Of a stretch of 64,000 nt of DNA, positions 1 to 11,600 are shown piece by piece. The DNA comes from Hydnum rufescens UP504 (taxonomy: Eukaryota; Basidiomycota; Agaricomycetes; Cantharellales; Hydnaceae), in contig MU129058.1 of assembly GCA_014904985.1 (NCBI GenBank), positions 93,646 to 157,645 of the forward strand, read 5' to 3'. Under the pieces are notes generated by a model, which saw nothing but the letters and a program-made list of their open reading frames with translations, did no database searches and was not told where the DNA came from. The translations under genes were made by a program, and so were the position numbers. Every line of letters begins with the position of its first letter. Position 1 is the stretch's first letter.

Positions 1-1430
1 TGCCTGACAAGCTCAATCGACTATCTGCAATTGAATCCATCAATCCCTCGTCCTGTCCTACATTTTTGAAAGCGACATTGAAAACTTGGCGAGTGCGACA
101 TGTTGTGGAACTCCTCCAGGGTGCGCCAGCTGGATTTTGACTCCTTATTGGGCCGATGTGGCTCGACTCCGATATATGTGAATGTCCAAAAGGTGCGTCT
201 TACCAACCGTGATGCTTGTGGGAGACCGCATCCCCAACTGGCAAGGAACGTTTTGATGCCATCTAATTCAACAGCACTCGTGCTATCTGGGCGCGGCGAA
301 ATCTGGACAGGTGTTGGGGATTTTTTTCTTCACTCCCCAAAATTCCANNNNNNNNNNNNNNNNNNNNNNNNNNNNNNNNNNNNNNNNNNNNNNNNNNNNN
401 NNNNNNNNNNNNNNNNNNNNNNNNNNNNNNNNNNNNNNNNNNNNNNNNNNNNNNNNNNNNNNNNNNNNNNNNNNNNNNNNNNNNNNNNNNNNNNNNNNNN
501 NNNNNNNNNNNNNNNNNNNNNNNNNNNNNNNNNNNNNNNNNNNNNNNNNNNNNNNNNNNNNNNNNNNNNNNNNNNNNNNNNNNNNNNNNNNNNNNNNNNN
601 NNNNNNNNNNNNNNNNNNNNNNNNNNNNNNNNNNNNNNNNNNNNNNNNNNNNNNNNNNNNNNNNNNNNNNNNNNNNNNNNNNNNNNNNNNNNNNNNNNNN
701 NNNNNNNNNNNNNNNNNNNNNNNNNNNNNNNNNNNNNNNNNNNNNNNNNNNNNNNNNNNNNNNNNNNNNNNNNNNNNNNNNNNNNNNNNNNNNNNNNNNN
801 NNNNNNNNNNNNNNNNNNNNNNNNNNNNNNNNNNNNNNNNNNNNNNNNNNNNNNNNNNNNNNNNNNNNNNNNNNNNNNNNNNNNNNNNNNNNNNNNNNNN
901 NNNNNNNNNNNNNNNNNNNNNNNNNNNNNNNNNNNNNNNNNNNNNNNNNNNNNNNNNNNNNNNNNNNNNNNNNNNNNNNNNNNNNNNNNNNNNNNNNNNN
1001 NNNNNNNNNNNNNNNNNNNNNNNNNNNNNNNNNNNNNNNNNNNNNNNNNNNNNNNNNNNNNNNNNNNNNNNNGTCAATGCTGCTTCACCTTCTTGAGAAC
1101 CTTGTGCATTGAATCTAACCCTTCTCCGATTCCGTTCTCACTCACGCCTCCCACCCAATCGCCAGAAACCCCGGATCCTCTTAATTTTCCCGTTCTGCGC
1201 GCAGGACGGGGCGCATTCGCGTAAACTTGCAGCTCCCGTGATTGCACTGAGGGATTTGACAGCGTGGCGGATGCCCGCGAGATGCCCAAGGCGCTATTGG
1301 CACGGATTTATGAAGATCCAAGCCATCGAGGATAGTCAGGAAGAAGCTCGGAGCATTAGGGGTGGGAAGCAGTCCCGAAATTCTGTCAGGAGACGGTTCT
1401 AGAAGCGGAGAGCACGTTCGGAACGCAAGG
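1..1430. repeat. left arm of large inverted repeat (unit A)
   Basis: Positions 1-220 and 1073-1290 match, in reverse complement, 13985-14240 and 13745-13996. Both arms can be read as a short open stretch ending VKQH-stop (minus strand here, plus strand at 13.9 kb), with shared residues such as SGDWVGG, but I recognise no family. Sequence from about 225 to the gap has no counterpart in the other arm and looks inserted. No functional gene is supported; 1290-1640 holds nothing I recognise. Confidence 0.6.
348..1072. other. assembly gap (725 N)
   Basis: Run of N. It lies inside the left arm of an inverted repeat whose right arm (13.6-14.2 kb) is contiguous over the equivalent point, so the gap probably hides part of an insertion that began near 225 in the left arm. 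Confidence 0.99.
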
Positions 1431-2351
1431 TGGGATCGCTAGTGGTGGTCTCAGTGAGGCGCAGCAGTGCCGAGTGGTGTCGAGCACAGTGAATTGTTTG
1501 GGCGTAGCTAGGATACAAAGCCTGCCTTCGAGTTGTTTGGAGACTAAGCTAGCGAGAGCAATGCCATCAACTCAAGACAGGCTGTCACACGTCACCGGTC
1601 ACGCTGAACGGACCTAGTCCACACGCGGGGGGAGAACAGTAGGTGCATCCCATCCGCGTTTCTTTGATGCCCTTTGCACTTTTCTCTATCCTCGCAGTCC
1701 CAAGGGTTCCGCACCACATAAATTAATCTGCGCGGAGTGTGCGGAAGTTGACTAAAGAAGCCACTAAGAATGTCTACTTTCTATGGCTCGTTTTTTTTTC
1801 ACCGTCCTTGAGATTCCTACTTCGTCCAACGTTCCGAAATCTTCGATTCTGCGGGTTGATTTCGCACATCAATGTCCTCCCCCCAGCAATGTATATTATC
1901 CAAGGATAATGCCAGTTGGATATCCTTTCTTCCTCCAAGTCGTCAAGTACATCTGTCTGGAATTGAGACCCACAGTCGTAGCCGCATACATACATACACA
2001 ACATGACACCCATGATTAAGCCAGAAGATGACGGCCGGTTGTAAGGAAAGGGGATTGTGGCTAGTATCCCTGTGACTCGACTCGACCTCCAGCGGGCACG
2101 GTCCATTCTGATACGCTCATTAAAAGCTCCAGTATCAATTCTCATCCTAGTATCCATTGTACCGTTTATGACGTGGCTTCATGGTAGGACTTGTAGGACA
2201 CCGTCGATGAGTAAGGGAGGCGAAATTTCACAGAATAGTCCATCCATTTTGAGATGTGGGGAGGGCTCTCCGATGATGATCGATCCCTCCCCTGAGAGAT
2301 TGGAACCGTCTTCCGAATCTACTAATACCCTATCAGCTTTTCCTTGTGTTA

Positions 2352-4710
2352 GAGAATAAGGGAATAAGGCGCAACCCACCCTCGACGTTCTGGTTCTCCA
2401 TCAATTCCCAGCTGATAACGCTGATAAATCGGGACTTGGTGGAATGAAGTCGAAGACTTCACCACAATGCTCAGTCCATTGACGTCGACCCAGATCAGCA
2501 TGGCCTGTTCAACCCCAGGGAGGCACATAAATCGAACACGCTTCCCCTGTAAACCAATATTTTGGGTGCACAATCCAGTAGAGTACTATCCAGGGAGTGC
2601 ACATACAATTCCTCGATGGACGCCCAAGTTCTTTCGATAGGTACGGTACAGGCAGCGCTGTATAGTGTCGATGATTAAGTCCACTGATGGCCGACTCGAT
2701 GGGTCATGAGACCAGTAGCGTTTTAAGACTTGCAAAACCGAAGGGAACGTGACCTCCTCATCCGATGGTTCAAAGGGAGGCCGATGGGGATCTAATATAG
2801 CACGGATAAGGGGTGCTTCTTCGGATAGCAGGTGATAGGGCCCCAGGTCAAACAAGATCTGCATTGAATACCGACTAAAAGTGAGACACAAAGCGCAGGG
2901 TACGGCGAGAATGTATCCCACCTGAATGCAAGTGCATGCATAAGCATATATGTCTGTCTGCACGGTTCTAGTGCGTTCGTCAAGAAGTTCGGGAGCCAGA
3001 AATCGCAATGTCCCGCCGAAATTCGATGACGTATAGCCTGTAGGTCCCCCATCAAGAATTATGGACAGTCCAAAATCACAAATACTTGCTCTTCCTTCTC
3101 CATCGACCAGCACATTCGGCTGAGCATATCAATTCATCAGTAAAGCACCAGCACTCCGTGTATTCAAGCATACCCCTTTAAGATCGCCGTGTATGATTTG
3201 AGGTTTGTGCTCATGCAAGTATTGTAATCCTAGTGCAACATCGGCACACTGTAAAGATCAAGCTCAGTTCGGGATGCGCCCCAAATTCGGGTGAGAGCCT
3301 ATCGATGTAAACGCACGATAATCGCTCTATTGACGCTTGGATTCTTTGCTAGAAAGCTCAAGACATCACCGTGAAGGTAGGAGATTGAAACGAGACCAGG
3401 CCCTTCCGGTTCTTCAGTATGACCTAGCAATCTTACCACGTTCTCGTGACGCAATTGGGCCCATACTCGCATTTCTACATGCAGATGCTACACCTATTGT
3501 GAACGGCAAATCCATGGTGCAACTATCGGATAAAATTACCTTCCGGAGTTTCCGTTTGACTGTGGACTTATCTGTATATGGGACATGAAGGATCTTGAGA
3601 GCGACCTAGGGAATCGGTTGTTAGCAGATGCACCCTCCCGGAGCTATGAATTGAAAAGAACACCTGAAGAGTTTGGTGAGGGTCGTCGGAGGTGGCAAAG
3701 ATCAAGCTGCCTCCCCAGACTGAGGAGTACCCTCCTCTGGCCATCGGTGTTGAGCCTAAACGAACAATACGGCCAGTTAAGTCGGGGGTTTCGGGGGGAC
3801 TGGGTTGGGGATTGGCAAATGGCGGACTCGTTTGTGGGCCTTGTCCCAAAGGTTCCGCTGAAGGGGCTGTAATCGCAACACGTTGCAGGATGGATGTGGC
3901 TTCGTCAATTCCAGTGGAAGTCGGAGTGGGAGTCAAGGATGGATTGGCAGGTTGCATAGGTCGCCTTTCATCGGGTTGGCCAGATAAGGCGTTCCTGGTT
4001 GGGGATATTGAACGACGATGCGGATTATACGGTGTCATGGATTCGACAGGCTTTGAGGCGAGTTCATTGGAGCGGTTGATTTCGCGACCTCGAGGCGGTC
4101 CACCACCATTCTTGCCAGCGTCGCCGGTCGCAGCAGCAGGTGCTGCACGATTCGCATTGGGCGACTGCATTGGGCGAAGTCGCGGGAGATCTTTCTCAGG
4201 TAAGGTTGGTGCTGAGCCAATATGTGCTATCTTCCCTTTCGTGCTTGCTAGGGGTAAATCGGATGCTTGAGACGGAGAAGCGGGCTCGTTTTTCCATCTC
4301 TCCCGGTCCCTGAGTGAGGTGTTTTTCGCGTTAGGAAACCGGATAGCAAATTGGCGCTCAACGGATTCTACAAGGGTTGCGTGTCTTCGCGAAAAGAGAT
4401 CGTTGTTCTTGAGCCAGCCTGGTGAGGACGATTTACCCCAAGATCCCCCAAAGCCTTGATGAAGCATTCCGAGGTTGATAACAGCCCACCACCGATGGTA
4501 GCGATAGCCATCTGGGCGAGGTACATTAACATTATTGAGAAGGTCTAGGACGTGACGGAAATTCAGGGTAGCAAATCGGGTGGCCATGGTGTAATTGCCG
4601 CGTGGTTCCCCGTGGCCGAGCTTAGAGCGATCGGCGGAGAATTCAATAGTACCCGGGATGCCATAGGACCACCTCTCCGCCCGCAACCAGACAATTGGCA
4701 CCGAGTACAT
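2352..4710 (-). pseudogene. protein kinase gene, copy 1 (5' end displaced by a transposon)
   Basis: Multi-exon Ser/Thr or tyrosine-kinase-like protein kinase of the agaricomycete type. Read on the minus strand, the long first exon (4710-3664) encodes a Pro/Ser-rich N-terminal region and the glycine loop MARGGYSSVWGG. An intron at 3606-3663 leads to VALKIL, with the ATP-site lysine. Further exons give RHENVVRLLG, the catalytic loop IIHGDLKG (near 3182), PNVLVDG, the metal-binding motif CDFGLS and FLAPELL (near 3000), then ILFDLGPYH and a C-lobe ending WSHDPSSRP. The kinase core looks intact. Two defects are visible. The upstream exons are cut off by an inserted element, whose terminus supplies the ATG at 4708-4710. 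A TAG at 2586-2588 replaces a Gln codon of copy 2 and removes about 70 C-terminal residues. It could still make a truncated kinase; I infer a pseudogene or a chimeric gene. Confidence 0.72.
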
Positions 4711-6073
4711 AGTCGATGCATCCCACTCGGCTCGTGTGCCGAGACCAACCGGGGATTACCGACAACCATGCTACATCCCACTCGGGTGCAACCTGTAGCA
4801 GTGTAGCTAGAATGCTTCCGCCTTGGCGGGGAGGGGTTGATCGGGATTACCGATACCCTAATTAGGTTCTGGTTGCGAGTGATGCGCTGTTACTGAAAAA
4901 ATGCATTCAGGCTTGGAGCCTGTAATCTACTGTTTTCAAGTTGATGGTTGTGGCGCAAACTGCCGATCAAAACCACTGAAAAAGTAATTTCGAGTTTTCT
5001 CTGCAACCACACTAGATATGAATGAGGGATTTGCTTTTCTGAGCTCGCTTGGAGAATCCCCAGCACGATGTTTTTGTTTTTTTGTCATAGCTTCAAATTT
5101 GAGAGTCGAGGTCATTAGGTAGTAATTTATGTTTTCCAGAAGAACGGCTGGACCAAATTATCCGAAAAGATTATTTGCATGAAAGGAATAAAAACCCGCA
5201 GGATTTTGTTTGTTTGCTAAGCAAAATGGGCAGTTTTTGGTTTCCACCTGTTGAAGGTTTGCGCGCCTACATCAACATTTCACTGCAGCTCTTACAGAGA
5301 CCGTTACATGGCTTTTTTTTCACTTATACCTCTCTCCACAACCATTTTGACATCCCCGGAGTATATTCCGTGTGCTTACAGAGTACCATTTGCTGTTCTT
5401 TTGGGTACTCTATGAGCTGATCCCATACTCACCAGTCCCCCCGGGAGCAAATAGACAACTGGCAAGTGCCCAAAAAAAAGTGCGAATGGTGCTCTGTAAA
5501 CACACGGAATACACTCCGGGGATGTCCAAATAGCTGTAAAAAGGTTATAAAGTGGAAAAATGGTGTGTAGCAGTCTCTGTAGGAGCTGTGGTGAAATGTT
5601 CATATAGGTGCGCAAACCTTCAACAGGTGGAAACCAAGAACTGCCCATTTTGTTTAGGGAACCCGGGATGTTCTGCGTATTTTCACTCTCTTCATGCAAA
5701 TAAGTTTTTTGAATGATTTGGTCCAGCCATTCTGCTGGAAAACATGAATTACTACTAATTACCTAGACTCTCAAATTTGAAGCTATGACAAAAGGAGAAA
5801 ACAAGGTGGTGGGGATTCTCCAGGCGAGCTCAGAGCAGCAAACTCCTCAGTCATATCTAATGTGGTTGCAGAGAAAACTCGAAATTACTTTTTCGGTAGT
5901 GTCACAGCTTTAATTGCCGATCCCTGGTATCAAAAGTTAAAGCTGTAATTACAAATCAAGTTGATTAGCCGTAACCAGCTGGAACTTAAATGGCAACCAA
6001 TTGCAAGTACTGATCGGTAACCACCCGGGTAACCTTCCGGGGACGCCGAGTGGGATGCATCGACCATCCTCTC
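4703..6073. mobile_element. Mutator-like foldback transposon (1,371 bp)
   Basis: The insertion is proved by comparison with the kinase duplicate, where the same site (near 11749) is empty. It is flanked by an imperfect 9-bp duplication, ATTGGCACC at 4694-4702 and ATTGGGACC at 6074-6082. The ends begin GAG and share a perfect 20-bp inverted repeat, GTCGATGCATCCCACTCGGC, at 4712-4731 and 6045-6064. Almost the whole element is one long inverted repeat. For example 4977-5030 pairs with 5855-5900, and the two arms carry homologous opposed open stretches (5175-5420 and 5376-5699). No transposase frame is seen, so it is non-autonomous. A 9-bp target duplication with long inverted repeats is usual for MULE elements. 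Confidence 0.85.
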
Positions 6074-6082
6074 ATTGGGACC

Positions 6083-6930
6083 CTCTGGTTCTGGATGTGG
6101 ACACTCATAAGCAGATAATCGAACTGGAAGTTTATTCAGCCGCCTGTAAATGCAAGGACATGATAAACTATGCCAACCACGCCCAGATAACACGCGACGT
6201 CTCGGACATCCCCTGATATAAATGCATGCAGCCTACCAAAAGTCTCCATTAATATACCGTTGCACGTATTCAACAGGATGACTTACCCAGAGTTAGGAGA
6301 GGTGACCTCCCTATAGAAGTCAGGAAGCTTCCACTCGACTGGAGGGATCATTTCAGCGATAGCAGCAAAAGAGCCAGAGGAATCAGCACCGGATTCAGTG
6401 GGAGAGAAGACTGCTGTCCTTGGAGGTCCGTTTGCCCGGCCAGACGGTGGTACATCGCCCATCAGGAATCAGAAACGCAAGGCTAGAGTCATAGCCACGT
6501 GGCCGGATCGGATGATCTCCATTCAATCCCCATTGGTTTCGCTTCACCGTCAGCGCTTGCATGATCCATATGCTTTCCTGAACATGGCTGAGCAGCTCAA
6601 ACCTCCCCGCCTCTTCGACGAAAACCTTCAAGGGATTCATAAGCCTACATGCTTGCAATCTTGCCGTCTCGGTCACGGTGAACGGCTCCCAGAATCTAAG
6701 CTAAGTACATATACCCGGGCCGATCCTAAACATGATGTACGTGCACACCTCTTGCTGTGTGCCATATCGCTGCAAGTCTGGTCACATCTTCATGCCCAGT
6801 CGAACCGCCATCACCTCAAGTCTTCCCATACCATTCTCACCAAGCATAACGACGGTGAACACAGCAGCTTTTTTCACTATCCCTGAGTAGGGATCCGAAT
6901 CTTCCGTCCACTCACCAGGCGACCAAGGAA
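6083..6930 (-). pseudogene. orphaned 5' exons of kinase copy 1
   Basis: Upstream part of the kinase gene, separated from the rest by the foldback insertion. An exon around 6290-6420 reads ...PPVEWKLPDFYREVTSPNSG and ends at a good GTAAGT donor; its duplicate at 11955-12110 is clearly homologous. Further upstream, 6740-6930 matches 12440-12656, including VMLGENGMGRLEVMAV. I cannot identify the true start codon. No domain is recognised in this part. Confidence 0.5.
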
Positions 6931-7280
6931 AGAATGAGTTATACAGGCCCCTTGCGGCTTGCGGCTCTGAGGTCTGATGTTGGTGGTAGGTGTATTGTGA
7001 AGTCCAAAGGACGCCCTTGTAGAACAGTACGGGAGGGAGCTAAGGCGCGTAGAATGGGACGGGCGTGCATCCTACAGTTTCCTGGACTCCCGTAAGGACG
7101 AGGTGAATCTGGAGTATGGAAGTGACACAACGGCCAAAACACGCACATATTACGTACGTTTACCTAGATTACTACATCGACGGAGTATATGAGAGGCTTG
7201 TGGGCGGACACTAAGCGTCGCCCGGCGCACCTCGTAAATCTATTTCGCCATCTTCATATGGTCCGCACGACCTGTATTAA

Positions 7281-8009
7281 GGAAAATAACGGCCTGCCAG
7301 GATGCGAGGGGGCTTGGCTTGGAAGACGTATTTCCGGCTTAAGAACAGGGTTATACTGGTGCTAAAGGAGTATCACGAACTGACGAGGCCGTCAAGTAAG
7401 AGCCAAGGCCCAGAAGCGTCTCTCCATATATCCGCATATAGCGTACCTGTACGATTTGTCGCGGGTGGTTTTCATCCTCCACTGTGCGGGTTCATTGGAC
7501 ACCACGTCGTCTGGACAATAGAATGCTATGCCCCGATTGAAGGACTCTGTGAGACCACTAGAGAAGTGCAACGAAGGAAAGAGATCGCAGATGAATGTAA
7601 TAAACATGGCAGCTCCACGAGGTGCGGCGCGACGCTGGCAAGTTGCCCCAAGGCAAAACGAATTGTTTGCGGATAAGTACGACACCAAGTCCACTTTTCA
7701 GTTCTTTGGGGATTGCGCTAGCGTTCTACATGGATCGTAGGTTCGGGTCAACAGGTCACAAAGGATTCCTCATCGCTGTCACGCATCAGCCCTCAGAATT
7801 AGATGAGATTGGAGCCCCGCTCCAACTTCCCCTAAGGATGAACTGATCTTTCCCTTAGTCGGAGCTCATTGGGGCTGGTGAAATGGTGAACCACCCGTTT
7901 TGAGCCGTCACAAGAATTTCGTGTGAACCTCCCGTCGAAGGAGGACAGAAACCCGCACGTCAGGAACTAGATTCTTCCCAGGTGTCCGCAACCAGATGAG
8001 GTAATGTAA
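7281..8009. other. stretch between kinase duplicates, nothing recognised
   Basis: Short open frames on both strands (for example 7302-7676 plus, 7392-7694 minus) show no motif, no plausible intron structure and no counterpart elsewhere in the window. I treat them as chance. Confidence 0.5.
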
Positions 8010-8152
8010 GGGCCTGTTCGGATACCCCAGAAACGTTTCGAAGAAACGCGTTTCTCAATATAAAAATGGCAAAAACGACCCGAAACGTTTCGCCGTTTTT
8101 ATATTGAGAAACGCGTTTCTTTGAAACGTTTCTGGGGTATCCGAACAGGCCC
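8010..8152. mobile_element. 143-bp palindromic MITE, hAT-like
   Basis: The element is an almost perfect palindrome: the first 56 bases pair with the last 56 with a single mismatch. It begins GGGCCTGTTCGGATACCCC and contains no coding capacity. The flanks TAATGTAA (8002-8009) and TAATGCAA (8153-8160) look like an 8-bp target duplication with one change, which fits hAT elements. A 3-bp TAA duplication, as in PIF/Harbinger, is the alternative reading. Confidence 0.85.
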
Positions 8153-8659
8153 TAATGCAATACGTTCTTTCCTCCCCGAGCCCAGCAGCTACGTTTTTTA
8201 AATGAATTGTGCACCTTCGGTTGTATCTCGATGACACGACTTCTGGGGACTCTTTTTTTTTTTTTTTTTCTCTTCATTTTTTTTCTTTTCCCAATTCAGG
8301 ATGAGCAGTGTCGAGGGCACCCAATATTATCTGGACTTCACTACGTCCGCCTGTGTTTATTTCTTTGCACACGGTCTTGAATAATTACTGATAACATATT
8401 GTATGCGGGCACTGGTGCACTAACCCTTGCAGCATCGAGTGGGCCGATTCAGACTCTGGTGTCGAGAATCACAACAAACAACTCGACGAATCGCCTCTGT
8501 GGAATAGGGTGTAGTCCCGTGGGGTTTTTCGGTGGGCTGTCGGGAGGCATTTTGTGAGTGCTCTGCTCTTGGGTACCGATTGACAGAGTGGGGGTATATC
8601 AGGGGAATGACGGTCAAGAATGATCGGGTACAAAGCAATCATTGATGAATCCTGCACCC
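8153..8659. other. non-coding stretch with poly-T tract
   Basis: Contains a 17-base T run (8253-8269) followed by T-rich sequence to about 8290. Small open frames at 8420-8657 have no support. Confidence 0.5.
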
Positions 8660-11600
8660 ATGGGGGAGAACAGCTGGTGCGTCCCGCTCGCGTTCCTTTA
8701 ATGCCCTTCGGGTTTTTCTATATCCTCGGGGGCCCCAAGGGTTCCATTCCACAGACAGCACGTAAATTAATTTGCCTGGCCATGTACGTGGAGCATACGG
8801 GAGTTGACTAGAGAATCTGTCAAAAAGGTCTACTTTGTGCCGCTGATTTTTTCGCACTCTCCTCGAGATTCTTGTTTCGTTCAACGTTCCGAAATTTTCG
8901 ATTGCGCGTTGTTGATTTCTCGCATTAACCCCCCTCCCTCTTCAGAGATGTAAATTATCCAAGTATCATGTCCATCTGATATCCTTTCTTCCTTCAAGTC
9001 TGAATCGTACATGTACATCTGTCCGAAATCGATATCTACAATCGTAGCCCCATAGATACATCATACATACATACACAATATGACTCCCATGAGTAAGCCA
9101 GAAGATGACGGCTGGTCGTAAGGAAAGGGGATTGTGGCTAGTATCCCTGTGACTCGACTCGACCTCCAGTGGGCACGGCTGTACTCTGATACGCTCATTA
9201 AAAGCTCCAGTATCAATTTTCAACCTAGCATCCATTATACCCATTACGAAGAAGCTTTCTGGTAGGACTCGTAGGACACCATCGATGAGTGGGGGAGGCG
9301 AAATTTCACAGAGTAATCCGTCCATTTTGAGACGTGGGGAGGGCTCTCCGATGACGATGCATCCTTCCCCGACAGAGAGGAAGAAACACCGGAGTCATCT
9401 TCCGAATCTACCATGACCTTAGCAGTGTTTACTTCTGTTTGAGAGTAAGGCGCAACGCACCCTCCAAGTTCTGGTTATCCATCAATTCCAAGCGATAGCG
9501 CTGGTAGATCGGGACTCGGTGGAGGGAGATCCCGGAATCCACGATGATGCTCAGTCCATCGTCGTCGGCCGAGACCAACGTTGCTTGTTCGAGGCCAGGA
9601 AGGGACATAAATCGAACACGCCTCCCCTGTAAACCAGTAATTTGGGTGCATAATCCAGTAGAGTACTGTCGGGAAAGAGTACGTACGATTCCTTGGTGGA
9701 CGCCCAAGTTTGTTCGATAGGCACGGTACAGGCAGCGCTGTATAGTGTTGGTGATTAAGTTCAATGGTGGCCGACTCGATCGGTCGTGATCCCAACAGCG
9801 CTTCAAGATTCGCAAAACTGAAGGAAAAGTGACTTCCTCCTTCGATGGTCCAAAGGGAGGCCGATGGCCCAATATAGCACGGATAAGGTGTCCCTCTTTG
9901 GAGAGCTCGTGGTAAGGCTCCTTGTCAAATAAGATCTACAGTGAATGGGCGATCACGAGTTAGACAATAGCAACGTACGGCGAGAATATATCCCACCTGA
10001 ATGCAAGTGCATGCATAAGCATATATGTCGGTCCCCACCGTTCGAGTGCTCTCATCGAGTAGTTCCGGAGCCAGAAATCGCAGTGACCCGCCGAAGTTTG
10101 AGGACGTCTGGCCAGTAGGTCCCCCATCAAGAATGATAGACAGTCCAAAATCACAAATACTCGCTCTTCCCTCCCCATCGATCAGCACGTTCCGCTGAAC
10201 ATATCAATTCATCAGCGAAGCACTATCGCTCGGTGTATTCAACCATACCCCTTTAAGATCGCCGTGTACAATTGGAGGCTCGTGTTCATGCAAGTATTGT
10301 AGTCCCAGCGCAACATCGGCACACTGTAAAGATCAAGCTCAGTCGGGGATGCACCCCATATTCGAGTGAAAGGATATCGATGAAAACGCACGATAATCTC
10401 TCGATTGACACTTGGATTCTTTGCTAGAAAGCTTAGGACATCACCGTGAACGTACGAGATTGAAACGAGACCAGGCCCTCGGGTTCTTCAGTATGACCTA
10501 GTAATCTCACCACGTTCTCGTGACGCAATTGGCCCATATTCTCATTTCTATACGCAGATGCTATCCCTATTATGAACGGATGATCATGGTGGAACTGTCC
10601 GATAAAATTACCTTGCGAAGTTTTCGTTTGACTGTGGACTCATCCGTATACGAAGCATGAAGCACCTTGAGGGCAACCTAGGGCATCGTTTGTTAGCATA
10701 TGCGCCCTCCGGGAGCTGTGAATTGAAAAGAGCACATGAAGGGTTCGGTGAGAGTCATCGGAGGTAGCAGAGAGCAAGGTGCCTCTCCAGACTGAGGAGT
10801 ACCCTCCTCTGGCCATCGGTGTTGAGCCTAAACGAACAATACGGCCAGTCAAGTTGGGAGTTTCGAAGGGACTGGCTTGGAGATTGGAAAATGGTGGGCT
10901 AGATTGTAGGCCTTGTCCCAAAGCTTCTGCGGAAGGAGCTGTAATCGCAACACGTTGTAGAACCGACGTGGCTTCATCTATTCCGGTGGAAGCCTCTTTA
11001 GGAGGAGTGGGAGTTGAGGATGAAATGGCAGGTTGCACCGGTCGCCTCAGATCGGTTTGGCCAGATAAGGGCTTCCTGGTTCGGGGTATTGAACGGCGGT
11101 ACAGGTCGTGTAGTGTCGGGGATTTGGCAGGCTTCGAGGCAAGTACATTGGGCGGTTGATTTCGCGACCTCGAGGCGGTTGACCACCATGCTTCTCAGCA
11201 CCGGTCGTAGCAGCAGGTGCTTCACCATTCGCATTGGGCAACTGCACTGGGCGAGGTCGTTGGAGATGTTCCTCCGGTAAGGTTGGTGCTGAGCCAATAT
11301 GTGGTATGTTCTGTTTCGTGCCTGCTAGGGTTGAATCGGCCTCTTTTGTCCATCTCTTTAGGTCCCTGAGTGAGATCTTTTTTGCGTTAGGGAACTGGAT
11401 AGCAAATTGGCGCTCCACGGATTCTACATGGATCGCAGAGCTTGGGGAAAACGGGATGCTCCCCTCGAGCCAGTGTGGTGGGGTCGGTTTGACCCAAGAT
11501 CCCCCGAAGCCTTGATGAAGCACTCCGAGGTTGATGAAAGCCCACCACCAAGAGTAGTCATAGCGATCGAAGCGGGGAACTTTAATATTATTGAGAAGGT

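Larger units (their letters stand above)
1640..7280. repeat. segmental duplication, copy B1 (kinase gene 1)
   Basis: This block aligns in the same orientation with 8660-12970, starting near 1640/8668 and ending near 7280/12970. Identity is high in kinase exons and lower in introns and flanks, so the duplication is not recent. The main difference is a 1.37-kb insertion at 4703-6073, absent from the other copy. Confidence 0.8.

Noticed and set aside
100..1224. Long open frames across 348-1072
   Set aside because: They consist of N and have no meaning.
5175..5699. Opposed ORFs in the foldback element as genes
   Set aside because: They are the two arms of one inverted repeat, so the similarity between them is structural.
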